In this document: one piece after another, positions 1 to 12,505 of the stretch
Numbering within the stretch: position 1 is the first letter of the stretch
How the letters are laid out: each line of letters opens with the position of its first letter
Origin: Piper betle
Taxonomy: Eukaryota > Streptophyta > Magnoliopsida > Piperales > Piperaceae
NCBI GenBank assembly: GCA_033002965.1
Contig: JAURVB010012360.1
Location: 42,305-106,304 of the forward strand
DNA length: 64,000 bases
Reading direction: 5' to 3'
The notes under the pieces: generated by a model
What the model was told of the DNA's origin: nothing
The model's database searches: none
The model's input: only the letters and a program-made list of their open reading frames with translations
Position numbers and translations under genes: made by a program

Positions 1-474
1 GACCATCTAAAGTCAAAAGTGACTCAAGTCCTACAAGTGACTCTATAGGTGGGAATCAAGACAAGAAAGCTAAATGGGCCTCAAACCCTGAACACAATCA
101 AGCGAGCCCATAGCAGCACAATTCGGTGATCCTAAATCTCTATGCTGCATGCAAATGAAATACTCTGAAAGTCCCAAAAAAGACACTAAATGCTGAAATG
201 GCCTAGATCTAGGCCTAAAACCCTACCTAACTCATAAAAAAAATCATTTTTATATCTTGTGTATACATTGATAAATCGTATTCTACTATATCATAACTAA
301 AACTATCACTTGCATGTCGAGCATACTCAGCCTCCATAACATGCTCACATGGCCATCTGGGCCCCATACTCATGGTCTAAAAATTGGTCTAACTTGAGCT
401 CGCTTGAACTGACTCAAGACTGGTCCAAACCGGGCAAACTACAAACAGGTAAAACCCTAACCCAAAACAGGGTT
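1..474 (-). mobile_element. Partial LTR of a minus-strand Ty3/Gypsy-type element, cut by the window edge
   Basis: Read on the minus strand, an LTR begins at 474 with TGTAAAACCC. Just before it (about 475-505 on the plus strand) is a purine-rich stretch preceded by the phrase GACGAAATTTTTATAAGG, which is typical of the end of the internal region in plant Gypsy elements. The first ~130 bases of this LTR resemble the start of the solo LTR found at 39,077-42,033. The LTR runs off the left edge. There is no coding sequence. The hairpin at 448-474 is part of the LTR tip. Confidence 0.6.
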
Positions 475-2965
475 TTACAACCTTTCCCTCCTTATAAAAA
501 TTTCGTCCTTAGAATTTCTCACATCAACTACAATCAAAGGACTCAACTGAACATGTCATCTCGTTGGTAAACTGGTAACTCTTCTTCGAAAGCTAGCTGC
601 ACACGGCCCAAACGGACCAACATGAAGCTGGAACTTTGAACTCTAACGAAGATTGCTAGCTCCTTAATAATTTGGTTGAATAGACTACACGTGATCGAAT
701 CATCTCACAAAACATGTCATACATGATGGAATCATCTAACTGGACTGACCATACATGCTCGAATCGTCTCGCTAGACTAGATGACTGAAATGGAATGACC
801 TCAGCTGGAAACACCTAGGTTCACCCCTATGGGTTTACTGGGCGGTCAAGTAGGTACTCTAAAGTATTGCAGGGTACTATGCTGAGCTACATTAGGAAGA
901 ACTATGTCGGTACGAGGTATGAGGCCTAACATCTACCCATGTCTCCCTAATCCTTATCAATATGGCAAGTCAACTATGTGTAGCCTCAGGGCACTATGCT
1001 CCAAGTCCTATGGCTATACTAGCGTGTCCTGTGCGAGTCCTGCTAGCATATGGTGGACTCTAGTATTAAATAAGAGAATATGCTAATGGGTTGTATCGTT
1101 CATTGTCGTCAGTCTAGGTCAAACACTCATGTGCCCCTATAAGAGGAACCGGATGGCTAACTAGGTCTTAGCTAACTCGGTCCCTAGTCAAGTATCTCAC
1201 TCTGTTCCATATTGGAACAAGGATAGCTACTGTGACTCTACTGCATGCAATGACTCTCACAACTATCTACATAACTACTAATTGTTGCTGATGGAAGATC
1301 TTTGTGACGAAATAAAGGCGAGAACACATGTACATGTACAACGTGTCTCAAGGAGCATGAAACCATATTCTGCATGGAATTATGGAGTATGCATCTAGTC
1401 TGTGGCACATGCACTAGTCAATATATTCTATATCATTATTTATCCAGTCTTTTAGTGATTATGAGCTTATGTTGAGCTCCAATTATGCCAGGACCGGTGG
1501 CCACCCCATCCAACTACAATCCCATGTATGTGCACATACGATGTGTGGCCTACGGCCTTTCATTACCAATATTTGCCATTGACTCACCCTCTCAGTATCA
1601 CAAGTGCATAATGAGTCGCACTTGTGCCATTACGCCCTGTCACCCCTTTCAGCATAGGGGCGGGTATTTTATCTTTCAAATAATTTTAAAAGTGCTGCCC
1701 CGTGTCAGACTGAGTCAATTCCTTAACCTCGGTTTAGCTCGGTACATGGTGGTTGAATCTAGGCTCAGGTCGACTAGGGATGCCAAAAGGAATATACAAC
1801 ATTTCAAGTAGTTATTTGGACTTCAAATAGCAACACAACTAAACCGATGGACGAGCAGCAAAAGCAAACTCTAGTCTAAGGGAAAAGAACTAGATTAGAT
1901 CCTACATAACAAGATTAAGATGAATGTCATGAATGCGACATGGAATAATATCAAACACCAAGGAAAAACAATGAATTTATAAAACTTAATTAATAATTGA
2001 TTTATCAATCCATAAATATATAATCATATTAAAGCTTAAACCACTACCCAAAAGTTAATAACAATTAAGTCAAATTGTAATGTCATCGAATAACTATAAC
2101 CAAATATTTACTAATCTTTTCATAAAACACAATAATTTATTGACTTACTAGCATATATTTAATTACTTAGTTTATACACTCCAAGTGAGATAATGAATGA
2201 TTCATGTACCATAATAATTTAAGTCCAGCCTTGGATATTTTAAATAAAATATTTAAATCAAAATTCACTAGCTAACGATAAATAATTGCTACTTATTAGC
2301 ATCTATATAATTATTAACATTAATATATTTTCATTTAGCACGACAATAACTTAAATGAGGAAATATATTCAAATTACTGTCTTAGTGATCAAAATCACAA
2401 TTAAGACTTTTAATTAATATCGGTATTTAACAGCAATTTAGTGTGTAACATATACTTATTCCATTAACAATAATTTGGTTATTAAAATAAATATACGAAT
2501 AACAAGAAATGAATAATATTACAAACCTTAATTGATTGATTATTAAAATAATCAACTTTATCTAATTTGTGCTTAATGTTAAGCCTTGAATAAAGTTTAA
2601 TAATAATTCTATCATGATTAGCATATTAATCACATAATATTAATTTTAAATACGATAAAGATGCTAACCTTATTTTAAAATGTCTACCTCATAATATATG
2701 TAGGTCTTCCAAATCCTGAGTCGACTTTGGTGGGAGGACAGACAAACGCTACACATACTTTAGCTCAGCACAGTTATTTACTTTCTTACTTTTATTTATA
2801 TTTGATGTGTTTTGACGCATATTTAAAAATATCTTCCATTCTCGTGACACCAAACCGATCTATTTTATCGATCAAGTCTTACCGACCAACAACTTTAAAC
2901 ATGACTCGACTCGATCGTAACATTTCTGATTTGGTTCTTAAGTGAACCAAAATTGGGGTGTTACA
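475..2965 (+). mobile_element. Decayed LTR-type sequence ending in GGGGTGTTACA
   Basis: The stretch has no credible gene. Its right end, GGGGTGTTACA at about 2,955-2,965, matches the 3' tip of the LTR family seen at 9,420-9,430 and (reversed) at 39,077. The ~130 bases before it share the family's phrases, including a GTGACACC block. A primer-binding-like site follows immediately, so this is a plus-strand 5' LTR. Where it starts is unclear. The part nearest 475 may instead belong to the internal region of the minus-strand element. About 1,980-2,700 is very AT-rich and featureless. Confidence 0.5.
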
Positions 2966-2967
2966 GT

Positions 2968-2980
2968 TGGTATCAGAAAC
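2968..2980 (+). promoter_or_regulatory. Primer-binding site (initiator Met tRNA type)
   Basis: TGGTATCAGA starts two bases after the LTR end TTACA, which is the standard position and sequence for a tRNA-iMet primer site in plant LTR retrotransposons. The last bases of the usual site have diverged. It fixes the orientation of the decayed element as plus strand. Confidence 0.65.
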
Positions 2981-5900
2981 ATGTCTTGGTCGATTGAGAT
3001 GGAAGACTTCTGTTTTGAGCCAAGTGTGTGGAGCTGTCTTTAGCCAAGCCGACAGGTATTTTCTTAGTGTTTCAGATTTTGCTCAGTCAAATCTGACCAA
3101 TGCATGTTTCAGTGTGTTTATAGAAATTATGAGATGGATATGAGATCATGATTTCAGTAGATACTAGCATGGATCTCACAAATATGTCATGATAAGTTTA
3201 GAGACTCGTCCTTCCCTCTACTCTGCTAGAGATTTGGACTACTAAGAGTGTTCTCATATTTAGCCAACTGAAGTTGAGACGAATAGTGACCGGGAGTATT
3301 TGGATGGTGACTAGGAGTACCTAGAACTTTTGCAACCACATTGTAGCACTTGCATGTCTTTCACATGTTAACATATCAATCCTTCATTGGGATATGGTGC
3401 ACATTGTGAGACAGAGTCATAAGAGATGACACCGGTAGGGAGTTTGGAGTATGGAGATACTCACATAGTTGTGACACATGTGCATGAACCATCAAGTGCC
3501 TTAAACAGGTCTATTAGGCATAGTCCGAGGTCTACATTGGGGAACATAGACCTTCAGATAGATCCTTGTGGATAGAGGATGTGACTATGCTAGCAGATCC
3601 ACTTAAGCACTTGGAACACTTGGAGCATAGATGAGAGTTTGGACAGATGACTTAGATGGACCACTTCCAATAGATGATAGTAGATGAGGATAAGTAGCGA
3701 GGTAGATTTATAGTCCCATGGACACTTCACTGTCTACCCGCCCCTCTTCCACTAGTGTATGTCTCTCCCAAGAATATTATTGGCTAATCCTCAATAAACA
3801 GAGTCATGAACACAATGAGGATGAGCGAGATTACTTTTGACCACGGATTATATAGTTGATCGGATTTCACTCGATCTATTAGGGTCAAATCAGTGATTGC
3901 TATTGAGAACCTGTCACCGTTTATAGGAGCAGTCACCCTAGATTATAGGAGATAAGTGTAAGCTCAGCATTGGTTCAATATCATATGTGTCATCACTATG
4001 ATCCAGACCCTGTTGGATCAGACACGCATAGTTGAATAACCTGAATGAAGTTGATAGTAGCTACCTATGATGAGATAGACACATGGAGGAAGACACGTCA
4101 GAGATAAGAATGGGTTCATGAAGTACATGATCAGGATCAGACTTCAGAATCTAAGTTGCACAACCGCCATCTAAGTTGCACAACCACCATCCGAGTAGCA
4201 CAACTGCCATTCGTCACACATGACCACCATCTAAGTTGCCAAACCACCGACCGTGATGCACTACCACCGATTGAATGCGCGCTACTGTTGTCCGTGATGC
4301 ACAACCATTGTCTGTGTATTGCATTACCACCTGTTGAGTGGAGCAGTTATTGTGGAAGTAAGAGCCAAGTAGTTACGTCACCTTATAAGAGGAGAACTAC
4401 ATAAGGATGTTCTTAGCTTTGCACCAAGACCACATGTCACAACATTGAGACGAAAGTTGGGTCAGAGATTGAGGACAAGATATAGCTACTGTAACACCAT
4501 CTGGGTAGAGAAAAGTTAGGCGCACTAGAATTATTTGATGTGATAGCACATGATTGACTTCACTAGCCATCTTGCATACCATCGCCTTGACCTGACATCC
4601 TTGGGTCATATGTGTATTGCAAGATAGTGTTAGTGAAAGTCTTGTAGGGATCATCAGATAGTGTTAGGGAGTCTTTTAGGGATATATATAGACAGAGTCC
4701 AAGAGCAGGGCATTGTGACCTCCAGATGAGATGACCAATTATTCAGTCAACATGACAACAAATGTATGAGTTATAACCAAGGTATATAGATCATGCAGAT
4801 GGTCAGATATGTAGTATAACCTAAGCTAGCAAGAGGAGTTTGCCACGTAGTAGATTTTAACATAGATGATGGGTTTAGTGAGGGAGCATCCATTAAGGAG
4901 ACAGTGTTTTCCTTGTGCTTCATCAACACGATTAGGTCCTTACCTTGAGAGATAAGATTTAGCCTTTGCCTCAAGTATTGGAGGTACCTTTGTGGTATTA
5001 TTAAGGACTTACCGTGCATATAACCGATGACAGACCAGTCTGGAGGAAACAACTTCGCCCAAGCTTGGTAGCGATGCAGACAAGGACTTCAATCAGATCG
5101 AATTATGTTGATCAGATAGAGGAACATTAGTGTATGTCATAGTAGTCATGTGAGTTATGATTAGTGCTACAAATCGGTACGGGGTGGCATGTCACACACC
5201 AGTGAAGAGCGAATGAGACACATATCAAACCTCACTATGAGTCCCCATAGACTCGAGGAGAGATAGTGTTTCTTTGGGTCATTTGAACCCCATCCATTTA
5301 GAAGTGTCAGACTAGTACGGTATCGAGAAACACATGCCTACTGTTTGTTGATTAAACTAGAGCCACTTAGGAGTCATCTCTTAGATTCATCATTGATTGG
5401 CTATTCCATAGGCAGGTCACCTATGGCAGAGTCTAATCATGATAATCTTCAAGACATGTCCATGGACCTACCCATATTTTTGAGTCATCCAGTATCCTAT
5501 ACAAAGTTTTTATTACCATGATGACTTGCACGATTACCTTTACACCACCACAAATATAGTAATGTACATACTTAGTAAGATTTTCTCATATCAGTGTACT
5601 CTTCCAGTAGACTTGATATCAAAGCACGAAAGGATGAGACACCTAGTTAGAGTCCTAGAGGAGTGAGATCAGTTTTCCACGATATATCCCATCTCCTTCC
5701 ATGTGACCATAGATGTTAATATTTTACTTAGCAATGGGTTCTGATGTAGGTTTCGGAGTCCGAGGTCACCATAGATGTGCAAATACGCTTGGAGCTTGGA
5801 CCACAGGTTCATATGACTCTCCCTTTACTTGACATTTAGCTATGTTTTCTACACATGTTTAATAAAACTACAAGGATGAGATACTTTGTTGGTTTTTGAA

Positions 5901-6200
5901 CTAAAGTTCAAGAAATTTATGATACAAGCCTCATCCCTAAACCTATTATATAAGTACATACATTTTTACGGATTTCACGAAGAAGAGAGTGAGCGGTATG
6001 GAGATAAATATGGACCGCACTAGTACCTTGTCAAACCCTGAGGTAGTTCTATGTATGAGGGTATTGCATAATGTAACATATTTCTAGAATTTCTGTGGTA
6101 CTAACTTAACAATTCCTTTTGCCACTCGAGTATTGTGGCGGGTGTAAATATGGAGGATGTAAAGCATAAGCGTTGTATGTATGAATATGAATATTAGGAG
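2981..6200 (+). mobile_element. Decayed internal region of a Ty3/Gypsy-type retrotransposon
   Basis: It lies directly downstream of an LTR end and primer site. No frame stays open for more than about 90 codons. Around 4,950-5,040 on the plus strand, a broken frame resembles the Gypsy RNase H phrase FAL-IWRHYLYG (here FASSIWRYLCG after allowing one frameshift). Nothing else of gag or pol could be recognised with confidence. The right boundary is arbitrary; no matching 3' LTR was found. Confidence 0.4.
4149..4345 (+). repeat. Degenerate ~22-bp tandem repeat
   Basis: About eight imperfect copies of a unit like CTAAGTTGCACAACCACCAT follow one another, drifting in sequence towards the right. It lies inside the decayed Gypsy internal region. 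Confidence 0.6.
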
Positions 6201-7420
6201 CTGCTGCCGAATTTCAAACTCTTTCAGATGGAATAGAACCCAATTTGTAAGAGGAGCTACTGCCGAAGTTTTCTGAAATTGAAATTAAAATAATTGAATA
6301 TAGCGTCTCTTATTCTTTAATAAAAATTTTTATACAAAATTAAGATTAAAGATTTTCTGCAATATAAGTCAAACACGACGACATTGTGCCCCGTTGTACG
6401 TAATTTAACGAGAATCTATCTTTAACATAGAGGTCATGTACAAGGTGACATCTTATTTAATATTTTGTAAAATAGTTAACTTTAAAAAAACAAAGAGTCT
6501 GTACAGGTGCCCGCAGGCTTTCTTAACAATTTTCCCTCCAATAATATGCTTGAGCAGGAAGAAATTTCGACATTGTTGATAAACGTTGCTGCTAATTAAG
6601 TTTTAACCAACGAAAAATTAAGGAAATTTTAAACAATATTATTTTAAATATTAAAGAGTCTGTAGAAAGGCCCGCACGCTTTCTGAACATTATGCACTCC
6701 AATGAATTGCTTGCAACATGACGAACAATCCTACCAGAATTTTTACTGGTATGCGGTTTAGAACGGTTCAACCGGGTGGAACCGGTTCAACCGGGTGGGA
6801 CCGGTTCAACTGGGTCAAGCCAGATCGCACATGTTGTACCAAATTTGATAATTTATTTATACTAGTGATATTTGTGAGTATGAGACAACCATTTATAACA
6901 AATTTAATAAAAAACGATAAAAATTTCAGTCTTAAGAGCTAATACAATCATGAGGTCATCACAATGCAATCAAGATATTAAGAACAAATATTTACGAAAG
7001 AAACATTTGTAATATGAAACCATTTCCATCAGTATTCCCTAATCAGCAATCAGGCAGACAAGGCAAGCCAATACAATCATGAGTCATCACAATGCAATCA
7101 AGATATTAAGAACAAATATTTACGAAAGAAACATTTGTAATATGAAACCATTTCCATCGGTATTCCCTAATCAGCTATCGGCAGACAAGGCAAGCCAATA
7201 ACTAGGGAGCAAATTACTTCTTTCCTAACTGAACATACAGAAAAACAGTTCTTAGAAACCACGAGAGGTTCGAAATATCCTGCTTGTCTAGACAAGGTTG
7301 CTTTGAAAAAAATATATAATACAAAAGCTTAAAGAGGAGGCTTTGCACTTGATTTACTGGCCATTTTAAGAAAAAGGACTACAATAAGAACATTTTTATT
7401 ATTTAAGAAATACCCCCTTG
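6201..7420. other. Intergenic DNA with short repeats, no gene seen
   Basis: AT-rich non-coding sequence. A ~65-bp segment containing AAAGAGTCTGTA and GCCCGCA occurs at about 6,485-6,555 and again at about 6,650-6,715. At about 6,765-6,820 there are three copies of a ~20-bp unit built on GGTTCAACCGGGTGGAACC. Confidence 0.5.
6942..7195 (+). repeat. Two-copy direct tandem repeat, ~127-bp unit
   Basis: Two consecutive copies begin with TAATACAATCATGAG and end with ACAAGGCAAGCCAATA. They differ at only a few positions, chiefly a missing G near the start and a few changes near the end of the second copy. This points to a recent local duplication in non-coding DNA. Confidence 0.85.
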
Positions 7421-7424
7421 CCAA

Positions 7425-7585
7425 TTAGTGTCTTCCAACCAAATATTTCAAACAACCACCTACAAATACTTCGACTTTCCGCCCCCTAATAAGTGTGGCA
7501 AGTTCCTTCCTGATCAGCTCCAACGCGGTTGCCACCAACCTTGACGCCCTCCTCCGCATCCTCTCCCGGCAGTGATGGTGAGATC
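7425..7585 (-). other. Possible exon remnant abutting the inverted LTR dimer
   Basis: This GC-richer stretch stays open for 53 codons on the minus strand and ends at TAA (7,427-7,425), with a plausible core phrase LVATALELIRKELATLIRG. The plus strand is open too, over a shorter stretch (SSNAVATNLDALLRILSRQ), so the coding strand is not settled. I do not recognise the product. Its position against the element tip at 7,586 suggests the element may have interrupted a gene. Confidence 0.2.
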
Positions 7586-9430
7586 TGTAACACCCCGTTT
7601 CGGCTCACCCGTGAACCGACCCAGAAATGTCACCGGCGACCGAACCGTTCGCTAATCTACTAGATTCGGTTAAGCCGACCCAGATCTACTCTCGGCGTCT
7701 CAAGATGGAGATGCAAATATGAAATGTATGAATGGGAACGATTGGGTTCTAACGGAGTCCTACATGCATGCTATGATGTACAAGCAAAAATAAGACAAAA
7801 CAACAAATGAGAAACCAAAAGAAAATATATACTATTTTATGAAAATACGATAACACATAACAATCTACCATGACATTAAATCATTATCTCATTCGTTTTT
7901 ACCCGAGCCGAGTCTGAACTCCAAGGCTCCCTACTCATTCATATTTATCAGTTCATTTCATAACAAGTAATTCATTCAAGCAAACACATCAAAATTATCA
8001 TTTACATAACAATAACACACCATCATTATACATACGTTACACGCGGCAGGTACATGTGTGCGCGGTTCCGTGCTGCTCCTCCGCAGTCCCGACAGCTTTC
8101 ATCGCTCGCATTCCTCACCTACATATATATAGAAAAACCGTCAGTAACGAGTGTTACTGGCCCGGAAAATAACTAATATCAATCTGGCACAGGAGAGCAA
8201 ACTCTCCTGTTGAATCAAAACCATATACTTCCTCAAGAACTCTCATCAGGGCACATACGGGAGCCGTCGCCCTCGGGTCGACAGCGTCCCCCTATTCTTT
8301 CTCATTCTCATACCTCGGCCATTTCTCTATCGCTTCTCGCATCAAATCTCATTCCTTTCCGCCCTCTGCACCTTCCATATTACTCCTGGCCTTGAGCACA
8401 AAGGCCGAGCACTCTCAGGCACTCGCCTTCAGGACCCGAGAATCACAACTCTAGGTGAGCTGGATCTGAAGTTCGAAAACAAACTCGAGGGATCTCATCC
8501 TCGAGGGTTATTAATAGTGCTCGGCCTTTGTGCTCAAGGCCAGGAGTAATATGGAAGGTGCAGAGGGCGGTAAGGAATGAAATTTGATGCGAGAAGCGAT
8601 AGAGAAATGGCCAAGGTACGAGAATGAGAAAGAAAGGGGGACGCTGTCGACCCGAGGGCGACGGCCCGACGGCGACGGCTCCCGTATGTGCCCTGATGAG
8701 AGTTCTTGAGGAAGTATATGGTTTTGATTCAACAGGAGAGTTTGCTCTCCTGTGCCAGATTGATATTAGTTATTTTCCGGGCCGGTAACACTCGTTACTG
8801 ACGGTTTTTCTATATATATGTAGGTGAGGAATGCGAATGATGAAAGCTGTCGGGACTGCGGAGGAGCAGCACAGAACCGCGCACACATGTACCTGCCGCG
8901 TGTAACGTATGATGATGGTGTGTTATTGTTATGTGAATGATAATTTTGATGTGTTTGCTTCGAATGAATTACTTGTTATGAAATGAACGGATAAATGTGA
9001 ATGAGTAAGGAGCCTTGGAGTTCAGACTCGGCTCAGGTGAAACGAATGAGATAATGATTGAATGTCATGGTAGATTGTTGTGTTTTGTTATCGTATTTTC
9101 ATAAAATATTTATATACCTTTGTTATGGACAGGTTGGCCCTTATTGCACTTTTAGGGGAAACTCTGTCCGTTTTTCCGTAATAGCATATATTTTCTTTTG
9201 GTTTCTCATTTATTGTTTTGTCGTGTTTTTGCTTGTACATCATAGCATGCATGTAGGACCGCGCTAGAACCTAATTGTTCCCATTCATGCATTTCATATT
9301 TGCATCTCCATCTTGTGACGCCGAGAGTAGATCCGGGTCGGCTTAACCGAACCCAGTAGATTAGCGAATGGTTCGGTCGCCGGTGACATTTCCGGGTCGG
9401 TTCACGGGTGAGCCGAAACGGGGTGTTACA
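7586..9430. mobile_element. Head-to-head inverted dimer of truncated Gypsy-type LTRs
   Basis: The left copy (7,586-8,515) begins TGTAACACCCCGTTTCGG and is minus-oriented; the right copy (8,516-9,430) ends in the reverse complement of that tip and is plus-oriented. Outer positions 7,586-8,413 pair with 8,516-9,430 almost throughout. The right arm has an extra ~85 bases around 9,108-9,190, and ~100 bases at 8,414-8,515 form an unpaired loop that continues the left LTR copy. Both copies lack the LTR 5' half. No target-site duplication is visible (AGATC left, TTTTC right). The family is the same as the solo LTR at 39,077-42,033. Confidence 0.85.
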
Positions 9431-9825
9431 TTTTCAGTAGTACCTCACCAATATTTTCCTTCAATTTCAAGCACACTGTATAGGCAATTCGCACTGATTT
9501 GACTACTGTTTACAACTTAAAAGCTATGCAGAACACCATGTCTATTTAATCCATTGCATGCTATCAATTTTTAAAAGGGTTTAATGTTATCAATTTCGAC
9601 CAAAATTGACATCCTAGATTCAATGCAGATGAAAACCGACAAACAGTTCATCTGCATAAATTGTAGTAGTAAACACTCAATTCACCAGCCAACCCAGCAA
9701 GCACAAAAATCCCCAATCCAGAGGTCAAAAAACAACAGGGAAAATCCAGATCCATCGCCAACCAAAAATACCATCACCACATCGTTCACCCAGATTATAA
9801 ATACCAAAACAATAAGGAACCATAC
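9431..9825. other. Intergenic DNA, nothing recognised
   Basis: Moderately AT-rich. Open frames on either strand are short and match nothing known to me. It may be an intron of the coding-like segment that follows on the minus strand, because a GTATGG donor-like site lies at its right edge. Confidence 0.3.
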
Positions 9826-10130
9826 ATGTGAGCACCGGATCCATCCCCCACCGTCCCCAACAACCGGACCAGATCTGCCATCACCTGCACGCACCAGAGC
9901 ACCTCCTTCTTCTCCACGCGCTCCCAATTCTTGGCCCGAATGTCGTTGAGAATCACCCAGATCTCGTTGTCGCCACCAGGGGAGACGAGGCCGAGGAGGG
10001 CGTCGACGGTGTCAACGGCGGAGACAGAGCGGGTGACGCCGGCGGCGGTAGTGGCGGCGATGAGTAGTCGGAGATCAAGAGGGGTCAGGACGTCCACAGC
10101 GTTTGAACTTTTGTAGAGTGCTCGCGTTGT
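9826..10130 (-). other. Unidentified GC-rich coding-like segment (possible exon or gene fragment)
   Basis: On the minus strand this stretch is open for about 100 codons and reads like real protein: LTPLDLRLLIAATTAAGV near the start, then IWVILNDIRAKNWE, then KKEVLWCVQVMADLVRLL. Many of its codons end in G or C, unlike the AT-rich surroundings. There is no ATG at the beginning of the frame, and at about 9,825 the frame meets a donor-like GTATGG. I do not recognise the family. It could be a broken gene whose other end is the remnant at 7,425-7,585, or an exon fragment carried by a transposon. Confidence 0.35.
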
Positions 10131-11242
10131 GCTGCTCCCGTTGGATGGTCTTTTAACGGCCAGATTAAAATTCGAGCATAGCTAACATCGCTCTGCGCAG
10201 CACAGATTCCCCTTCCTCTACAATTAATTGTAGGGGTGGCTATATTTTAGTTGTGGTAAAAATTGGGAATGGGGGTGACAGGCTAGAAAGTAAATTTAAA
10301 ATAAATTATGTCTAAACAATTAATTTGATAATTTATTTTTAAATAAATTATGTCTTAACAGTATATTGCTTATGGCGTTGATAATTAACTGGATAATGCC
10401 AACAATTACATTACAATCAACTAGATTATGCAACTGTTGACATCTTTTATTGTTTGGTAGTAACATTTTATAATAATGATGATATTTATTTATTTAAGAA
10501 ATTTTTTTAAATAAAATTATAATTAATCAAAACATTACTCCTAATCATGTTAATCTGAAATTATTTAAAATGTTGTTGATCACATTTTAATTTCATAATA
10601 ATGTTATAGATGTTATTAGCTTATAAAAAAGTTGAACATTAAAAAATAAATTGTTTATATAAAAGGTAAAAATAAAAAAATAATTAATGTTATCAATGTC
10701 ATTAGTAAATAGTTAATGATGTTATTAATAGTGTGATCTAGTTAATTGTAATGTCATCATTGTCATTACCAAAATAATTACAATGTCATTAACATCACAA
10801 ACAATAATAAAATCATTAATGTTATGAAAATTAATTAATTAAAAAAATAAGTTGGATAAAAATTTTCATCAAATATAAATTGAATTCAACTCCCCCTTTC
10901 TTATGATAAAAAAAATCCCCTCTGGACTTTTTTTTAAAAGCCCATCCACTCTTTACCCTAAAAAAACCTCTTATATTTTTCCCTCTCAATTACTTATGTA
11001 CCACATATTTCAAATACTCCACCCCAATATCACATAAACTAAATTTGGCCAATTGTCGCTAATATTTTTTTTAAATTATTGTTTTTTTGAAGCATTAATC
11101 CACTTTACTTATATCTACCTCATTAGTAAAATGCTAGGTTCTTTCACTCATTTATTTTTTGCATTTTTTAATCTCTAATTCAGGGTCACGTTTTTTATTT
11201 TTCTGCTATGATTAATTTTGGACCTCACTGCTAACAAAAGAG

Positions 11243-11305
<63 letters not shown>

Positions 11306-11554
11306 ACACGCATTTGGCCTTTTACATAAATTCAAAAATAAAAATGAGGTAGAGTTCGAAGTTATACTAAGGCTCACTTGTCACTAAAAATATCGTAATT
11401 AAATTTTTACTAAATACAAAATTTATATAGAAATTACAAAAGTGTTTTGAGGTACAAAAATTATAAAAACTCTCAATTACAAAAAATATTTCCTCACTCC
11501 ATTACAATATAAGGTAGCGTTGGCGAAGCTAGTTTACGATTTGACTGGGCCAAA
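10131..11554. other. AT-rich intergenic DNA with an (AT)n microsatellite
   Basis: No open frame of interest. An uninterrupted (AT)n tract runs from 11,244 to 11,302. At 10,680-10,830 the phrase ATGTCATTA recurs several times in either orientation. Confidence 0.6.
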
Positions 11555-11880
11555 TGATACGAGCAAGCCACATAAATTCAACTAGACTAGCAAATGGGCT
11601 AAACCGAGCCTAGTGAGTACATGGACTCAACTAGACTAAGTTAGCAAGGGGACTAAATCGAGGCAGGCAAGTGTACGGTCTCAACCATACTAAGCTGGCA
11701 AAGAGATTGAACCGAGCCGGGGAACACATGGACTCAATTAGACTAGACTAGTAAAGGGGGTTGGACAAAGCTTAATGAGCATATGGACTCAAACAGACTA
11801 AGACCAGGCTATGCTAGTAAGAGGGCTAAACCGAAATAGGCGAGTACATGGACACAACCAAACTAGGCTAGCCTCTTGGC
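11555..11880 (+). repeat. Degenerate minisatellite, ~57-bp unit, five to six copies
   Basis: Each unit carries a core like ATGGACTCAACTAGACTA followed by GCAAGGGGCTAAACCGAGC and ends near GTAC. Unit lengths drift between about 54 and 66 bp. Non-coding. Confidence 0.7.
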
Positions 11881-12224
11881 TTAACTAAACTAAAAAATAA
11901 ACCGATGATTCGGTGGACAGACTTTATTCAAATTTTCTTCCCAAATATATAAATTTTTTGCCTAACCACTTGGAAAGCCTCTAGTGAGTGAAAAATGAGA
12001 ATAAGAAGCTCTATTTTTATAAAACATGAGGTGTGGTAAATTATTAAGATTTTCCAAAAATATTCTTTTATACTTAACATCTCTATGCGCAAATTTAACT
12101 TTTGGGAGGATTTTTAATTATATTTGAAATTGTATTTTAATTTTATCTAAAATTTATTTAATTTTGTCCAATGTCAAATATATAATAATTGAAATTAGTC
12201 GTGTCAAATGACAAATATGTAAGT

Positions 12225-12469
12225 AATTGGATTGATCCTCCCCGGTGGGAGGTGGTGGCGGATGGCGGTGGCCTGGGGGGCGGAGGCGCCGAGTGCAGGG
12301 CGTGAGAGGGGTGGATCTGCGGTGGCAGAGGGCTGCTGGGCTGAGGAGGGGCGACTGCTTGGGGTAGGTCCAGGGATGCTGGCGGGCTGGTTGCGGAAGG
12401 GGTCAGTCCGCATGGGCTACTGGCAGGGCTCGGCCGGACAGCAGGGGTAGGCGGCGAAGTGTTGGGGGG

Positions 12470-12504
<35 letters not shown>
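12225..12504. other. Isolated GC-rich island followed by a (TA)n microsatellite
   Basis: About 12,232-12,470 is strongly GC-rich and open on both strands, but neither translation (low complexity in G, A, P and S) resembles a known protein. It sits abruptly in AT-rich DNA and ends at a (TA)n tract, 12,473-12,504. It may be a captured or relic exon or promoter fragment. Confidence 0.35.

Positions 12505-12505
<1 letters not shown>

Noticed and set aside
448..474. Strong hairpin that could be taken for a terminator
   Set aside because: The context is a plant LTR terminus, and the same inverted tip occurs at the solo LTR end at 42,000-42,033.
4771..5052. 93-codon minus-strand frame in the decayed Gypsy region
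   Set aside because: The plus strand shows a broken RNase H-like phrase at the same place, and the minus translation has no recognisable motif.
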